The position numbers were made by a program, and so were the translations under genes. DNA of 64,000 nucleotides from JAIBBG01 sp043748015 (GTDB lineage: Bacteria; Bacteroidota; Bacteroidia; Flavobacteriales_D; Sanyastnellaceae), in NCBI GenBank assembly GCA_043748015.1, contig JAYTOA010000031.1, forward strand, positions 1 to 64,000, read 5' to 3'. Shown here piece by piece: positions 1-8,657 of the stretch. A model generated the notes under the pieces. The model saw nothing but the letters and a program-made list of their open reading frames with translations. It ran no database searches and was not told where the DNA came from. The number at the start of each line of letters is the position of its first letter. Position 1 is the stretch's first letter.

Positions 1-2
1 AT

Positions 3-278
3 CGAATGAGTAATTTCATTCCAAATTCTGCAGTGCTAAGCTGCTCATCACATCTTTCACCTCACTTGTCATTTAGAGAGAAGGTTTATAATTTTCCAAT
101 AGTGTTGGATGCTGATTTTATATTGTTGGACAAACGCGCGAAATCTACCTATCCTATCTCACGACCTGAATTTGATAAACAACTCCAATATTTCAGGATG
201 AGTGATGAGTTTTATGTAGTAGTTGAATCAGATCAGTTAATACTCTTCGAAAAAAAAGTGATCAAACTGACGCAATGA
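3..278 (+). CDS. C-terminal end of a DUF2079-like membrane protein (partial)
   Basis: The reading frame is open to the left edge of the window, so this is the tail of a larger gene; the first ATG at 6 is probably internal. The visible 91 residues contain a segment reading SSHLSPHLSFREKVYNFP followed by FILLDKR and STYPIS. From memory this resembles the C-terminal periplasmic region of DUF2079 integral membrane proteins, whose function is unknown. No membrane segment lies in the visible part. The gene ends in TGA at 276-278 and overlaps the 3' end of the convergent methyltransferase gene by 17 bases. The family call is moderate because only the tail is visible. Confidence 0.6.
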   Translation, partial: RMSNFIPNSAVLSCSSHLSPHLSFREKVYNFPIVLDADFILLDKRAKSTYPISRPEFDKQLQYFRMSDEFYVVVESDQLILFEKKVIKLTQ

Positions 279-1011
279 AGTAATAGTCACTTCCAGATGA
301 AAAGGCTTGAGAGAATTGCGCCAGATTTAATGAGGCGTTCTCTTTAACAAATCCCTTAAGTGTATTCACTTTGTATTGGTGACTTGCGATGAACGCAAAA
401 AGATCTTCCGGCTTTGTACCATAAAATTCGGATGCGCCTTTGCCACATTCAAACACAAGTATTGGATGATCATTTTGGAGAATGTTAACCGCCCCCTTCA
501 ACACATCAAACTCGCCACCTTCAACGTCAATCTTGATCAAATCGATTTTTAGATTTTTATCTCGCAATACGTCATCCATCCTCCGTACTTCTACTTCAAT
601 CAGTTCCACTTTTGTCGTTTCAGTTTTGTATTTGCGTTTTTGTAATCCACTGTAAGCAGGATCATCCAGCACCAGATTGAATGTTGTCTTTCCTTCTTTT
701 GTGCTCAATGCGTAGGGATACACTTCAACGTTGACATACCTATTGACCAAATCTTTATAGAGTGCTGGGATAGGTTCGAATGCTATGTGTTTTCCATTTG
801 GGGCAAACCGAATAAACAGATCCAGAATTTCTCCTTTGTGAGCCCCTACATCAATGCAGTTGGAATCTTTACTTAGTACCTTGTGCAGTATTTTTTCAGT
901 GTAGATATCATACTCCAGATTCTTCGTTGCCGGAATACGCAGAAGGATCAAAATCCTGCGAACAAGCTGCTTAATACTGTCCTTCATATCCGGCAAAGAA
1001 AGCACTTTCAC
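262..1011 (-). CDS. FkbM family SAM-dependent methyltransferase
   Basis: 249 residues. A SAM-binding motif I (CIDVGAHKGE, residues 52-61), an acidic loop ending AFEP, and the FkbM signature IDVEGGE followed by DVLKG near residues 160-173 identify a Methyltransf_21/FkbM-type enzyme. Such enzymes usually O-methylate sugars or polyketides; the substrate cannot be told here. The start is either GTG at 1011, which overlaps the acylphosphatase stop in a GTGA arrangement, or ATG at 987. The overlap suggests translational coupling and favours the GTG, but neither start has a clear ribosome-binding site. Its 3' end overlaps the convergent DUF2079-like gene. Confidence 0.85.
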   Translation of the reverse strand: MKVLSLPDMKDSIKQLVRRILILLRIPATKNLEYDIYTEKILHKVLSKDSNCIDVGAHKGEILDLFIRFAPNGKHIAFEPIPALYKDLVNRYVNVEVYPYALSTKEGKTTFNLVLDDPAYSGLQKRKYKTETTKVELIEVEVRRMDDVLRDKNLKIDLIKIDVEGGEFDVLKGAVNILQNDHPILVFECGKGASEFYGTKPEDLFAFIASHQYKVNTLKGFVKENASLNLAQFSQAFSSGSDYYFIASV

Positions 1012-1274
1012 TTGCGAATTTCAAAATGTGTGAAGCCAATCGGTTCTTTGGATTCTACTTCAACACTTGTGACACGCGACAACGGTGAGCCTTCACCACA
1101 CCAGTCGATGAATAACTCCAGGTATTCGCCTTTTCCTTCTGCCTCACAATAAACAGAGCCATCGCTTCTGTTTGCCACAAATCCGAAGATGCCTAGCTCA
1201 TTGGCTTTCTCCAATACAAATTTTCTGTAGAACACGCCCTGAACATGTCCTTTGATGGTAATACAATATCGCAT
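1008..1274 (-). CDS. acyP: acylphosphatase
   Basis: 88 residues, the usual length for the family. The N-terminal loop GHVQGVFYRKF (residues 9-19) is the acylphosphatase phosphate-binding signature with the catalytic Arg17, and the catalytic Asn is N35 in FVANRSDG. The C-terminal strand FTHFEIRK is also typical. It hydrolyses carboxyl-phosphate bonds of acyl phosphates in the cytoplasm. It sits upstream of the FkbM methyltransferase with a 4-base overlap, so the two are probably one transcript. Confidence 0.95.
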   Translation of the reverse strand: MRYCITIKGHVQGVFYRKFVLEKANELGIFGFVANRSDGSVYCEAEGKGEYLELFIDWCGEGSPLSRVTSVEVESKEPIGFTHFEIRK

Positions 1275-1275
1275 T

Positions 1276-1304
1276 TTGCAAGTGTATGAACAAGATTATA
1301 TTTG
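1276..1304 (+). promoter_or_regulatory. Bacteroidota-type promoter for tRNA-Ala
   Basis: TTG at 1276-1278, an 18-base spacer, then TATATTTG at 1297-1304. This matches the Bacteroidota sigma-ABfr consensus (-33 TTG, -7 TAnnTTTG). Transcription would start near 1309, about 50 bases before the tRNA. It begins just outside the divergent acylphosphatase start codon. Confidence 0.7.
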
Positions 1305-1357
1305 CACCCTCAATTTTGGATGGTTTACGAATGTTTTCCTTTCGAAATGAGTGCCTC

Positions 1358-1431
<74 letters not shown>

Positions 1432-1440
1432 CAAAAAAAA

Positions 1441-1473
1441 AGAGGTTGTCCGAATTGGATAGCCTCTTTTTTA
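1441..1473. terminator. bidirectional terminator between tRNA-Ala and the delta-60 gene
   Basis: An 11-bp stem (1441-1451 with 1457-1467, some G-T pairs) and a 5-base loop, with an A-run before it and a T-run after it. It can end the tRNA transcript on + and the T9SS cargo gene, which stops at 1516, on -. Confidence 0.85.
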
Positions 1474-1515
1474 TTTTCATCACCTTTATTTACATTCTGT
1501 CGAAGAAATATTTCT

Positions 1516-3114
1516 TCAATTTTGAATCTGTAACTTAATGGCTCTCGAATGCATTTGATCGTTTTGAATGTTGAGTATGTACATACCACCTGTCAGCGAA
1601 ACTGGAAGTGTAAAAGTGGAATGAGCGCCGGCAATAAGGCTATTTGGTCTTCCGGTATAAATAACTTTTCCAGCTAAATCGAGGATGTCAATTTGGCGAA
1701 TAGAACCCTGATTTCCTGCGTTGAAAATTTGAATAGACTGGCCGGAACTAACAGGATTTGGAAATACATCGTATGCTTTGCTTGCATTCGTTTCTTGAAC
1801 TGTTACAACGTTTTCGGCATGATAACGTGCAACTGCAATTTCATTGTTGGTGGCAGTCATAGTTTTACCCACAACTACAATTTTTCCATCTTCCTGCAGG
1901 ACAATATCATTGGCGTCATCTTGTTGCAACCCAACTGGAGTAGCGGTGTAACCATAGGTTCCAAATGGATAATCCAATGTTCCGTCTGTTAGAATTCTTG
2001 CCACGATAAAATCCAATCCACTGGTTTGCGTATTCAAAATGCTTCCACAGATCAGTATTTTATTATCTTCTTGAATTGTCATGCCTAAGCCTACGTCATA
2101 GGCCGTCAGATTGTATGACGCAATTCCATCATTATCGAAAGATGCGTCCAACGATCCATTCGTTGCGTATCTGAGCAAAACGATATCGTTGTCATACTCT
2201 GGACCTGACGAATATCCGCATACGAGTATTTGTCCCGAAGGCAGGATTTCCAGATCAAACGCATCATCAATTTGATCATTGCTGATTGCTGTTTTCACCT
2301 CGCCATTTGTTCCGAAATTCACATCAGGTGTTCCATTCTGATTCAACTTGTAGAGCAGTATGTCGAAATTGATACCACCTTCGAAAGTGATTCCCATATC
2401 GTAATGACCACAAGCTATAAGGGATCCGTTAGGGCCCTCGGCGATGCGCCTGAACTGGTTGTCCGTATTGGTGACAGTAATTTGAGCAACGCCATTTACA
2501 CCAAAAGTCGTATCGACACTTCCGTTTTCGTTGAAACGCATCACCATAGGAACGCCTTGATTCAGACCATTTGCAATTCTTCCTGCAACAACAATTTTGT
2601 TGTTGGATAATTCAATGAATGCGTAGCCAAAATCATCTCCGTTTGAAATATTCGCCTGTACAATTCCGCCTGATCCAAAGGTGTCATCCAGCGAGCCATC
2701 TGAATTCAGTCTGACGAGCATTACGGCGAACTCATAATTGGGATTAGCGGCAGCACCAACGATCAATATTTTACCATCGCTTTTGATGTGGCACTCATAA
2801 CCATACGATTCTTGATTTACGTGGTAAACCACTTTTCCATCCACTCCAAATGTTGGGTCGAAAGTTCCATCGGGCATAAGCCTTACAGCCATGAGGTCTC
2901 CTCCGAAAGTGGTGGTGCTGAAAGCAGTTCCAACGGCAACAATCTTCTGATCGTCCGGTTGAATTTTTGCATTGGTAAGGTTAGCGCTACTACCAAAATT
3001 ATAAGTAGCGATGCCTGCATTTGCAAAAGAATCATCAAGATCGCCTGCAAATTGGGACACTGCAGTCGCAGCGATTAATAAGATAGAGATAGTGAAGAGT
3101 ACGAGTTTTTTCAT
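1516..3114 (-). CDS. secreted delta-60-repeat protein with T9SS sorting domain
   Basis: 532 residues. An N-terminal signal peptide (MKKLVLFTISILLIAATAVS) is followed by about seven repeats of roughly 55-60 residues containing LxxDGSLDxxFGxxGxV-like blocks; these are delta-60 repeats, expected to build a beta-propeller-like fold. The last ~80 residues (from VFPNPVSSGQ to the end) are a type A T9SS C-terminal sorting domain, so the protein should be exported through the outer membrane and attached or released at the surface. Function beyond that is unknown. It is monocistronic, with a candidate promoter at 3147-3154 and a terminator at 1441-1473. Confidence 0.88.
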   Translation of the reverse strand: MKKLVLFTISILLIAATAVSQFAGDLDDSFANAGIATYNFGSSANLTNAKIQPDDQKIVAVGTAFSTTTFGGDLMAVRLMPDGTFDPTFGVDGKVVYHVNQESYGYECHIKSDGKILIVGAAANPNYEFAVMLVRLNSDGSLDDTFGSGGIVQANISNGDDFGYAFIELSNNKIVVAGRIANGLNQGVPMVMRFNENGSVDTTFGVNGVAQITVTNTDNQFRRIAEGPNGSLIACGHYDMGITFEGGINFDILLYKLNQNGTPDVNFGTNGEVKTAISNDQIDDAFDLEILPSGQILVCGYSSGPEYDNDIVLLRYATNGSLDASFDNDGIASYNLTAYDVGLGMTIQEDNKILICGSILNTQTSGLDFIVARILTDGTLDYPFGTYGYTATPVGLQQDDANDIVLQEDGKIVVVGKTMTATNNEIAVARYHAENVVTVQETNASKAYDVFPNPVSSGQSIQIFNAGNQGSIRQIDILDLAGKVIYTGRPNSLIAGAHSTFTLPVSLTGGMYILNIQNDQMHSRAIKLQIQN

Positions 3115-3146
3115 GAGTTGAGGATATTGGTTCTTAATGTGATGTT

Positions 3147-3154
3147 CAAACCTA
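3147..3154 (-). promoter_or_regulatory. candidate promoter of the delta-60 T9SS gene
   Basis: The minus strand reads TAGGTTTG, matching TAnnTTTG, 33 bases upstream of the start codon. A TTG lies 24 bases further upstream, slightly beyond usual spacing. Confidence 0.5.
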
Positions 3155-3365
3155 GAAATATTGTTTTTAGTGTTGAATCAAAAAAAGTGACATTCTTTGG
3201 AAGTTCAAGCACTGAACTGCATTCATGTTGGCTCTTTGGCATTTATTGTGATTGATTGCTTTATTCTTCAGATGCATTTCTACGCAACCTTTTGATAAAA
3301 TATTTTGTTTATTGAATACAGGTTTTGTTTGTCAATTAATGGAATCTGGTTTTGATTAAGGAATG

Positions 3366-3396
3366 AAACCGCCCCCCCTTTGGGGGCGGTTTTGTT
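3366..3396 (+). terminator. strong intrinsic terminator upstream of the MazG-like gene
   Basis: An 11-bp perfect stem, AAACCGCCCCC at 3366-3376 with GGGGGCGGTTT at 3382-3392, a 5-base loop, then a T-rich tail. It is oriented for + strand transcription although no annotated + gene precedes it. Confidence 0.75.
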
Positions 3397-3516
3397 GTTT
3401 TCACTTTTTTCTCTCCATCACCAAAGTTCATATTCTGTGCGTAATTACTGGTCGTTTTATTTGGCCAATCCAACTGTTCTGTATTCAATTTGAACCCAAC
3501 TTAATTTTTTTCACTT

Positions 3517-3939
3517 ATGTCAGATTCTGTAAAAACTGTTCTTTCACTTGCGCAGACAATTGATCATGTTCAGAAATTTCATGATGCATTTGGTTTGCCT
3601 GTTCGTTACGCGCCAACGGGACATTTAACGGAGAAAGAATGGACTTTGCGTTTCAATCTGATGAAAGAAGAAAACGAGGAATATCTCGAAGCTGCGCAAC
3701 GTGGTGACATTGTTGAAATAGCTGATGCATTAGGAGATATGTTATACATCTTGTGCGGCACGATTAACGCGCATGGGTTGCAGGAAAAAATCGCCGAAGT
3801 GTTTGAAGAAATTCAACGAAGTAATATGAGTAAGCTAGATGAAAATGGAAGGCCTATTTATCGTGAAGACGGAAAAGTGATGAAGTCTGAGCTTTATTTC
3901 CGACCGGACATCGCCGGAATTTTGGCATCGATGCATTAA
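3517..3939 (+). CDS. MazG-like nucleoside triphosphate pyrophosphohydrolase
   Basis: 140 residues, cytosolic. The all-alpha NTP-pyrophosphatase metal site is visible as KEENEEYLEA (Glu51, 52, 54, 55) followed by EIADALGD (Glu67, Asp70, Asp74), the EExxE...ExxD arrangement. The C-terminal part (NMSKLDENGRPIYREDGKV) is typical of the Bacteroidota subgroup sometimes named phosphoribosyl-ATP pyrophosphohydrolase-like. It probably hydrolyses a nucleoside triphosphate to the monophosphate and pyrophosphate; the substrate is not evident. No his-operon neighbour is present, which argues against a dedicated HisE role. Confidence 0.85.
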   Translation: MSDSVKTVLSLAQTIDHVQKFHDAFGLPVRYAPTGHLTEKEWTLRFNLMKEENEEYLEAAQRGDIVEIADALGDMLYILCGTINAHGLQEKIAEVFEEIQRSNMSKLDENGRPIYREDGKVMKSELYFRPDIAGILASMH

Positions 3940-4008
3940 GCCATGAATCCAAAATAGTTGAACTGACGCTACATCATTATTCATGTAAGCGTACTATTGT
4001 TTCGCAAC

Positions 4009-4995
4009 ATGAGAATCCGTATTTATACCACTTCATCGAGACTAGAATTTTGCCATCCTTTCCGCATAGCTCATGGTGTGCGCACAGGAACAGATGTAGT
4101 CTTGGTGCGTATAGAAATGAATAATCACGTAGCATTTGGCGAGGCAACGTTGCCTCCATATTTACCAGATACGACAGAAACAGTTGCGCGATTTTTTGAA
4201 TTGCCGCAATTGCAGAATCTCACTTATCCACTTGCCATTGAAAATTTATTCGATGAATTAAATCGAGAGCAACCCGGTTGTATGCCCGCAAAGGCCGCTT
4301 TGGATATGGCTTTGTGGCAACTTCGGGCCAATGTTGAAAATGTGTCGTTAAGTGCCTTGCTCAATATTTCTTCGCGAAAAGTGATTCCACATTCTTATAC
4401 CATTGGCGTTGGAGATTTTGATGAGATGCAAGAAAAGATTGTATTCGGATCGGACAATGGATTTCAGTTATTTAAATTGAAACTAGACGGTATTCACGAT
4501 GAAAAAATCATCGAAAATTTTCGCAACATTTCGGATTTGCCTTTTGCCGTGGATGCAAATCAAGCGTGGAATTCAGTGGAAGATGCCATTCTTCTCGCCG
4601 AGAAATTAAAGGGCTTTGGTTGTGTTATGATTGAACAGCCGTTCGGCAAGGATGATGTTGTGAAGAGCCGCACTTTGATGGAATCTGTTGATATTCCTGT
4701 CATAGCCGATGAAGCTTGTCAGCAGGAAAGTGATATTGAAAGATTGGCAGATTCGTTTTCTGGAGTGAATATCAAATTGCAGAAGTGCGGTGGGATTACT
4801 CCTGCATTGAACATGATTCGGAATGCAAGGAGATTGAATTTGAAAATACTCATCGGTTGTATGAGCGAATCTTCCATTGGTTGCAATGCCGCTGAAGCAC
4901 TTGCTTCACTTTGCGATTGGGCAGATCTTGATGGACCATATCTCATTAAGAATGACGTTGAGATATTGCAGTTGGCAAGCTCCTTTCGAGCATGA
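4009..4995 (+). CDS. dipeptide epimerase, enolase superfamily (L-Ala-D/L-Glu epimerase-like)
   Basis: 328 residues from ATG 4009; a TTG four codons upstream is less likely. The C-terminal barrel carries the muconate-lactonizing-subgroup residues: the KxK motif in FKLKLD, metal ligands in AVDAN, IEQP and IADEAC, and the second catalytic Lys in NIKLQKCGG. The loops GCMSESSIG and DLDGP match dipeptide epimerases. These epimerise the C-terminal residue of dipeptides such as L-Ala-D-Glu from peptidoglycan. It stands alone; the following hydrolase is on the other strand with an 10-base gap between stop codons. Confidence 0.88.
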   Translation: MRIRIYTTSSRLEFCHPFRIAHGVRTGTDVVLVRIEMNNHVAFGEATLPPYLPDTTETVARFFELPQLQNLTYPLAIENLFDELNREQPGCMPAKAALDMALWQLRANVENVSLSALLNISSRKVIPHSYTIGVGDFDEMQEKIVFGSDNGFQLFKLKLDGIHDEKIIENFRNISDLPFAVDANQAWNSVEDAILLAEKLKGFGCVMIEQPFGKDDVVKSRTLMESVDIPVIADEACQQESDIERLADSFSGVNIKLQKCGGITPALNMIRNARRLNLKILIGCMSESSIGCNAAEALASLCDWADLDGPYLIKNDVEILQLASSFRA

Positions 4996-5005
4996 AATTA
5001 TCATT

Positions 5006-5815
5006 CTATTCCTGAAGAAATTCTTCGAGCTTTTCTCTGAATGCAGGAAAGCTGTTCAAATTTGCATGCTTGCCTCCAACAATGGTCACCATGCTCACAT
5101 CACGTTTGTGTTTTTCGGCATGACGAAACAATTGCAAAGCTTGTGAGTGGGGAACAACAATATCTTTTGTTCCGTGAAATATACGTACCGGACAATCAAT
5201 GTGCTGTATGTAGATATCTGATCTGAAGCGGTACCTCAATAGATATTTGATAGGAAGAAAGGGGAGATAATATTTTCCGGTTTCGATGAGATTAAAGAAT
5301 GGTGTCTCAAGAACGACTTTGCTTGCGCTCTTGCGTGAGGCAAGCCTGGTGGCGAATGCGCATCCCAACGATCTACCGTAAATCAACAATTTTTTATTAG
5401 GAAATCTTTCGATTATGTATTCGTAACAGAATTCCATATCGCGATGCATAAATGATTCCGATCGCCTTCCTTTGCTTTGGCCGTAGCCGCGAAAATCCGG
5501 AACAAACACATCGTAGCCGTATCCACTCAATTCCTCGGCCATGAACTGCCATCGTTTTAAACTACCGGTGTTACCATGCAAATAAATAATGATACCTTTT
5601 GGCGCTTCAACCGACAACAACAAACAATGAATTTGTCCCTTGTTAGGCGTGTTGAGAATGATCTCTTCACAAGGTGTTGCTAATTTGCTTTCAAATGGAT
5701 CACCCGGCCATGTTGGTACAAATATGAATTTTTCCTGAATGAAAAAGTAGACAATGCAAACACCTACATACAAGAGTATGAGCACAGCCATTGTATTGAT
5801 GATGTAGTCGTACAT
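5006..5815 (-). CDS. membrane-anchored alpha/beta hydrolase (Bem46/ABHD17-like)
   Basis: 269 residues. An N-terminal membrane segment (about residues 6-26) is followed by an alpha/beta-hydrolase core: oxyanion-loop HGNTG (80-84), nucleophile elbow GRSLG with Ser149, Asp218 in GTKD, and His250 in GGKHAN. This is the Bem46/ABHD13-17 type of serine hydrolase; the substrate (ester, thioester or lipid) is unknown. ATG at 5815 is the only start in front of the membrane segment. Transcribed alone, convergent with the epimerase. Confidence 0.85.
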   Translation of the reverse strand: MYDYIINTMAVLILLYVGVCIVYFFIQEKFIFVPTWPGDPFESKLATPCEEIILNTPNKGQIHCLLLSVEAPKGIIIYLHGNTGSLKRWQFMAEELSGYGYDVFVPDFRGYGQSKGRRSESFMHRDMEFCYEYIIERFPNKKLLIYGRSLGCAFATRLASRKSASKVVLETPFFNLIETGKYYLPFLPIKYLLRYRFRSDIYIQHIDCPVRIFHGTKDIVVPHSQALQLFRHAEKHKRDVSMVTIVGGKHANLNSFPAFREKLEEFLQE

Positions 5816-5883
5816 CTTTATGATTCACCTTTGAATACGGTGAATATCGGACAAAAGATACTCTGACGGATTTAGCTTGAATT

Positions 5884-5914
5884 AAAAAAGCCCCGTTTTT
5901 GAGACAGGGCTTTT
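5884..5914 (-). terminator. terminator of the beta-helix T9SS gene
   Basis: An imperfect hairpin with arms AAAAGCCC and GGGCTTTT lies 18 bases past the stop of the 5932-8475 gene. The A-run on + gives a U-run on the minus transcript. Confidence 0.7.
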
Positions 5915-5931
5915 CTATTTGTGATAAAAGT

Positions 5932-8475
5932 TTAGTGATTCACCACAAGCTTGTGTGTTTGTTGAACATCTCCGGTTTGTATGTGCAGGAAGTAAATACC
6001 GGATTGGAAAGTGGATGAAGGAATGGCAACGTTGACAAAACCAAAACCGTTTCTGATGTTGTGACTGAAAATAAGCTTTCCCGCAATGTCATAGAGACTC
6101 AATTGAGCATCAGATGCATTTACAAAAGTCATCTGTAATGTTGCATCATCTCTTGTCGGATTTGGGAATAGTGTCATCTCATTCTTGTCAGAGAGTTCTG
6201 TCACTCCAACTCCCGAGAGTTCTACAACATTCACATCGGTGCAATTGCCATTTGTGGCAGTGAGTGTGATCGTGTGATTTCCGCCGGTGGTAAATGTGTG
6301 ATCAGGATTGATTTGATTGCTTGTAGATCCATCTCCGAAATCCCAATGATAACTTGTGGCGTTGATTGAAGTATTGCTGAATGTGTATTCGGCACTTCCA
6401 AAATCTGCATTGTATTCGAATGAAGCAGCGGGCGAAGGATTCACTTGCACAAATACAAAACCCGAACTTCCTGTTCCATCACATTCATTCGTATTGGTGA
6501 CGCTCACAGAATATGCTCCTGCTACTGTAGCTTCAATGGATTGACTGTTAGAATTTATCGGCTCTTCATTTAAACTCCATTGATATGATTCTGCACCGCT
6601 CGAAGTCAGCGTTACACTTTCTCCTTCGCAAAATGTAGTAGAACCATTTGTGGAAATAGTGGGCGTTGGTGAATCACTAACTGAAATTTCTATGCTATTG
6701 GATACGGCTTCACAACCGTTGCCATCCGTAAATGTGACATCGTATGTTCCCGAATTGCTTACAACTATACTGTTGTTAGTTGAACTATTAGACCAGTTAT
6801 TCCCTAATGTCTGCGTGGAAGTCAATGTTACTGTTCCTCCTGTACAGAATGAAGTAGGACCATTCGCTGTGATCGCAACCGATGGTACAGGAAAGGTATT
6901 TATCGCTTGTGAAATGGTATTCGAAATACAGCCATTTTGACTGCGAATAATAAGTGTAATATTGGCGGGTGCATCGACGCTAACAGAGGACGTACTTTCA
7001 CCATTGCTCCATTGATAGATGCCATTGGTGATGTTAGAGTTTGCAGTTAATGTGATCGATGTTGCCGGGCAAACTGTTGTAAGTCCATCCACTTCAATTG
7101 TTGCAGTAATAGTGTTATTGATTGACGTCGTGTACGACGAATTGTGCGGATCAAATTCAGCCCAGCATGCTGTCCAGTTTTCTGTTCCCATTGCGCCTCT
7201 ATAATTGGTTGGTGTGAAGAAAGAATTGCTGAGATATGAATCGTTGAATGAGCTTCCATTCATCAGTGGCGAATTCGACATGATCGAAAAATCAGGTTGA
7301 CTATTATTGACGTTTCTGAACTGTAATTCCGAAAAGTGATTCGTAAGTGAATTGCTGAACGAAGAGGTATTGAACCAGGTGTCTATATTAAATGATCCGG
7401 ATACATTGTTTGGATTCGCATTGGTTGATGTTGCAAGGCTGTCATTCATAAAACACAGAACTGAATTTTTAAATCGCATGTCATTGTTTGTCGCATTGGC
7501 TTGCGTGGTTGAACCATCGATTAAAAGTCCGGTTGGGTAACCAACGAATACCGAATTGAATACACTTGTTTGTGTGTTTCTTCTCAAATGCAAAGCTCTT
7601 TTGTAATTGGAATTAATGCTGGAGCTGAACGTCAACGGTCCGATGACTGTCATATTCGAGAATACTGGGCGAGTGATAGGAGTATTGCCGGTTCCTTGTC
7701 CGTCATTGTCTGATTCAAATCCATTCGAGCCGGATTGGTCTGCAATGTTGGGATCGCGTACAATAAGGCCAAATTGAATATTCCCACGATATCCAAAGTC
7801 TGTATCAAAATCATCGTCCCAGTTGTTGTAGCAAATGAGATGTTTGCAGTCAACAGTTCCGCCAAACCATTCAATGGCGTCATCGCCGGAATAGGAAACC
7901 TGTACGTAATCTATGATGGTTCCTCTTCCAACACCGGCAAGTGTCAGTCCGTTGATTTCACTGTTCGGTTGAAACGGAATTCCACCGAATTCAATACGTA
8001 CGTATCGCAGTATTCCGCTGTCATCGTTGTCGTTTGGATTGAGTCCGCCACCATACAATGAACCTACACCACCCTCTACAATGGCTTCTCCTGCGTTTGT
8101 TCCCGATCCGGAATTTGCTGGTGCATTTAGCGATGCTCTTCCACAAAGTATAACGCCTCCCCAATCACCATATGAGCGCTGTCCTGCCGGTTTTTGTGAT
8201 GTAAAAACAATAGGTTGTTCTGCCGTTCCGTCAGCGATTAGTTTTGCGCCGCGCTCAATAATCAATGCTCCTTTGGTGGTGTAATCTCCTTTGATCAATG
8301 TACCCGGTTCGATTGTGAGTGTCGCTCCATCTCTAACGTACAACCAACCATTCAATAGATAAATATTGTCGTTGGTCCAGGTTGTATGGGTAGTGATTTC
8401 ACCACTCACGATTATTTGTGCAAAGGAGAGGATAGAGATAAATGAAAATAGAATAGGTAGGAAAATTTTCTTCAT
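5932..8475 (-). CDS. large secreted T9SS protein: beta-helix, Ig-like and PKD domains
   Basis: 847 residues. Signal peptide (MKKIFLPILFSFISILSFAQ); an N-terminal region of about 400 residues with a beta-helix-like start (TIEPGTLIKG, ALIIERGAKLIADGT, IVFTSQKP, GDWGGVILCG) found in many Bacteroidota surface proteins; three Ig-like modules each starting with a Cys block (TVCPATSITL, SFCTGGTVTL, TFCEGESVTL); a PKD domain with YHWDFGDGSTS; and a C-terminal T9SS sorting domain (LFPNPTRDDA onward). The protein should be surface-exposed. Its gene lies directly downstream of a TonB-dependent receptor on the same strand, but a hairpin (8613-8635) separates them. Ligand or enzyme activity cannot be inferred. 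Confidence 0.87.
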   Translation of the reverse strand: MKKIFLPILFSFISILSFAQIIVSGEITTHTTWTNDNIYLLNGWLYVRDGATLTIEPGTLIKGDYTTKGALIIERGAKLIADGTAEQPIVFTSQKPAGQRSYGDWGGVILCGRASLNAPANSGSGTNAGEAIVEGGVGSLYGGGLNPNDNDDSGILRYVRIEFGGIPFQPNSEINGLTLAGVGRGTIIDYVQVSYSGDDAIEWFGGTVDCKHLICYNNWDDDFDTDFGYRGNIQFGLIVRDPNIADQSGSNGFESDNDGQGTGNTPITRPVFSNMTVIGPLTFSSSINSNYKRALHLRRNTQTSVFNSVFVGYPTGLLIDGSTTQANATNNDMRFKNSVLCFMNDSLATSTNANPNNVSGSFNIDTWFNTSSFSNSLTNHFSELQFRNVNNSQPDFSIMSNSPLMNGSSFNDSYLSNSFFTPTNYRGAMGTENWTACWAEFDPHNSSYTTSINNTITATIEVDGLTTVCPATSITLTANSNITNGIYQWSNGESTSSVSVDAPANITLIIRSQNGCISNTISQAINTFPVPSVAITANGPTSFCTGGTVTLTSTQTLGNNWSNSSTNNSIVVSNSGTYDVTFTDGNGCEAVSNSIEISVSDSPTPTISTNGSTTFCEGESVTLTSSGAESYQWSLNEEPINSNSQSIEATVAGAYSVSVTNTNECDGTGSSGFVFVQVNPSPAASFEYNADFGSAEYTFSNTSINATSYHWDFGDGSTSNQINPDHTFTTGGNHTITLTATNGNCTDVNVVELSGVGVTELSDKNEMTLFPNPTRDDATLQMTFVNASDAQLSLYDIAGKLIFSHNIRNGFGFVNVAIPSSTFQSGIYFLHIQTGDVQQTHKLVVNH

Positions 8476-8612
8476 GGTTAATTTTATTTGATGCGAATTT
8501 CCCCACTACTTATTACCGCTTAATGACATCACGTTTAAGGAATGGTTACCAAACTTTTGATTCTGCTGTTTGATGTTAAGTAAACGAACGTTGCGTTTTT
8601 TTTTCTAAACGC

Positions 8613-8635
8613 AAAATGCCCGATTAACGGGCATT
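8613..8635 (-). terminator. hairpin after the TonB-dependent receptor gene
   Basis: A perfect 8-bp stem, AATGCCCG (8615-8622) and CGGGCATT (8628-8635) with a 5-base loop, 23 bases past the receptor stop. The following U-run on the minus transcript is short, so termination may be partial. Confidence 0.6.
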
Positions 8636-8657
8636 GCATAGTTTTTAATGGATCATT

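Larger units (their letters stand above)
3115..3516. other. 402-bp intergenic region between divergent genes
   Basis: It holds the candidate promoter at 3147-3154 (minus) and a strong plus-strand hairpin terminator at 3366-3396. No convincing ORF is present. The terminator lies 5' of the next gene, so either a short plus-strand RNA ends here or the hairpin is in the leader of the pyrophosphohydrolase gene. Confidence 0.6.
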
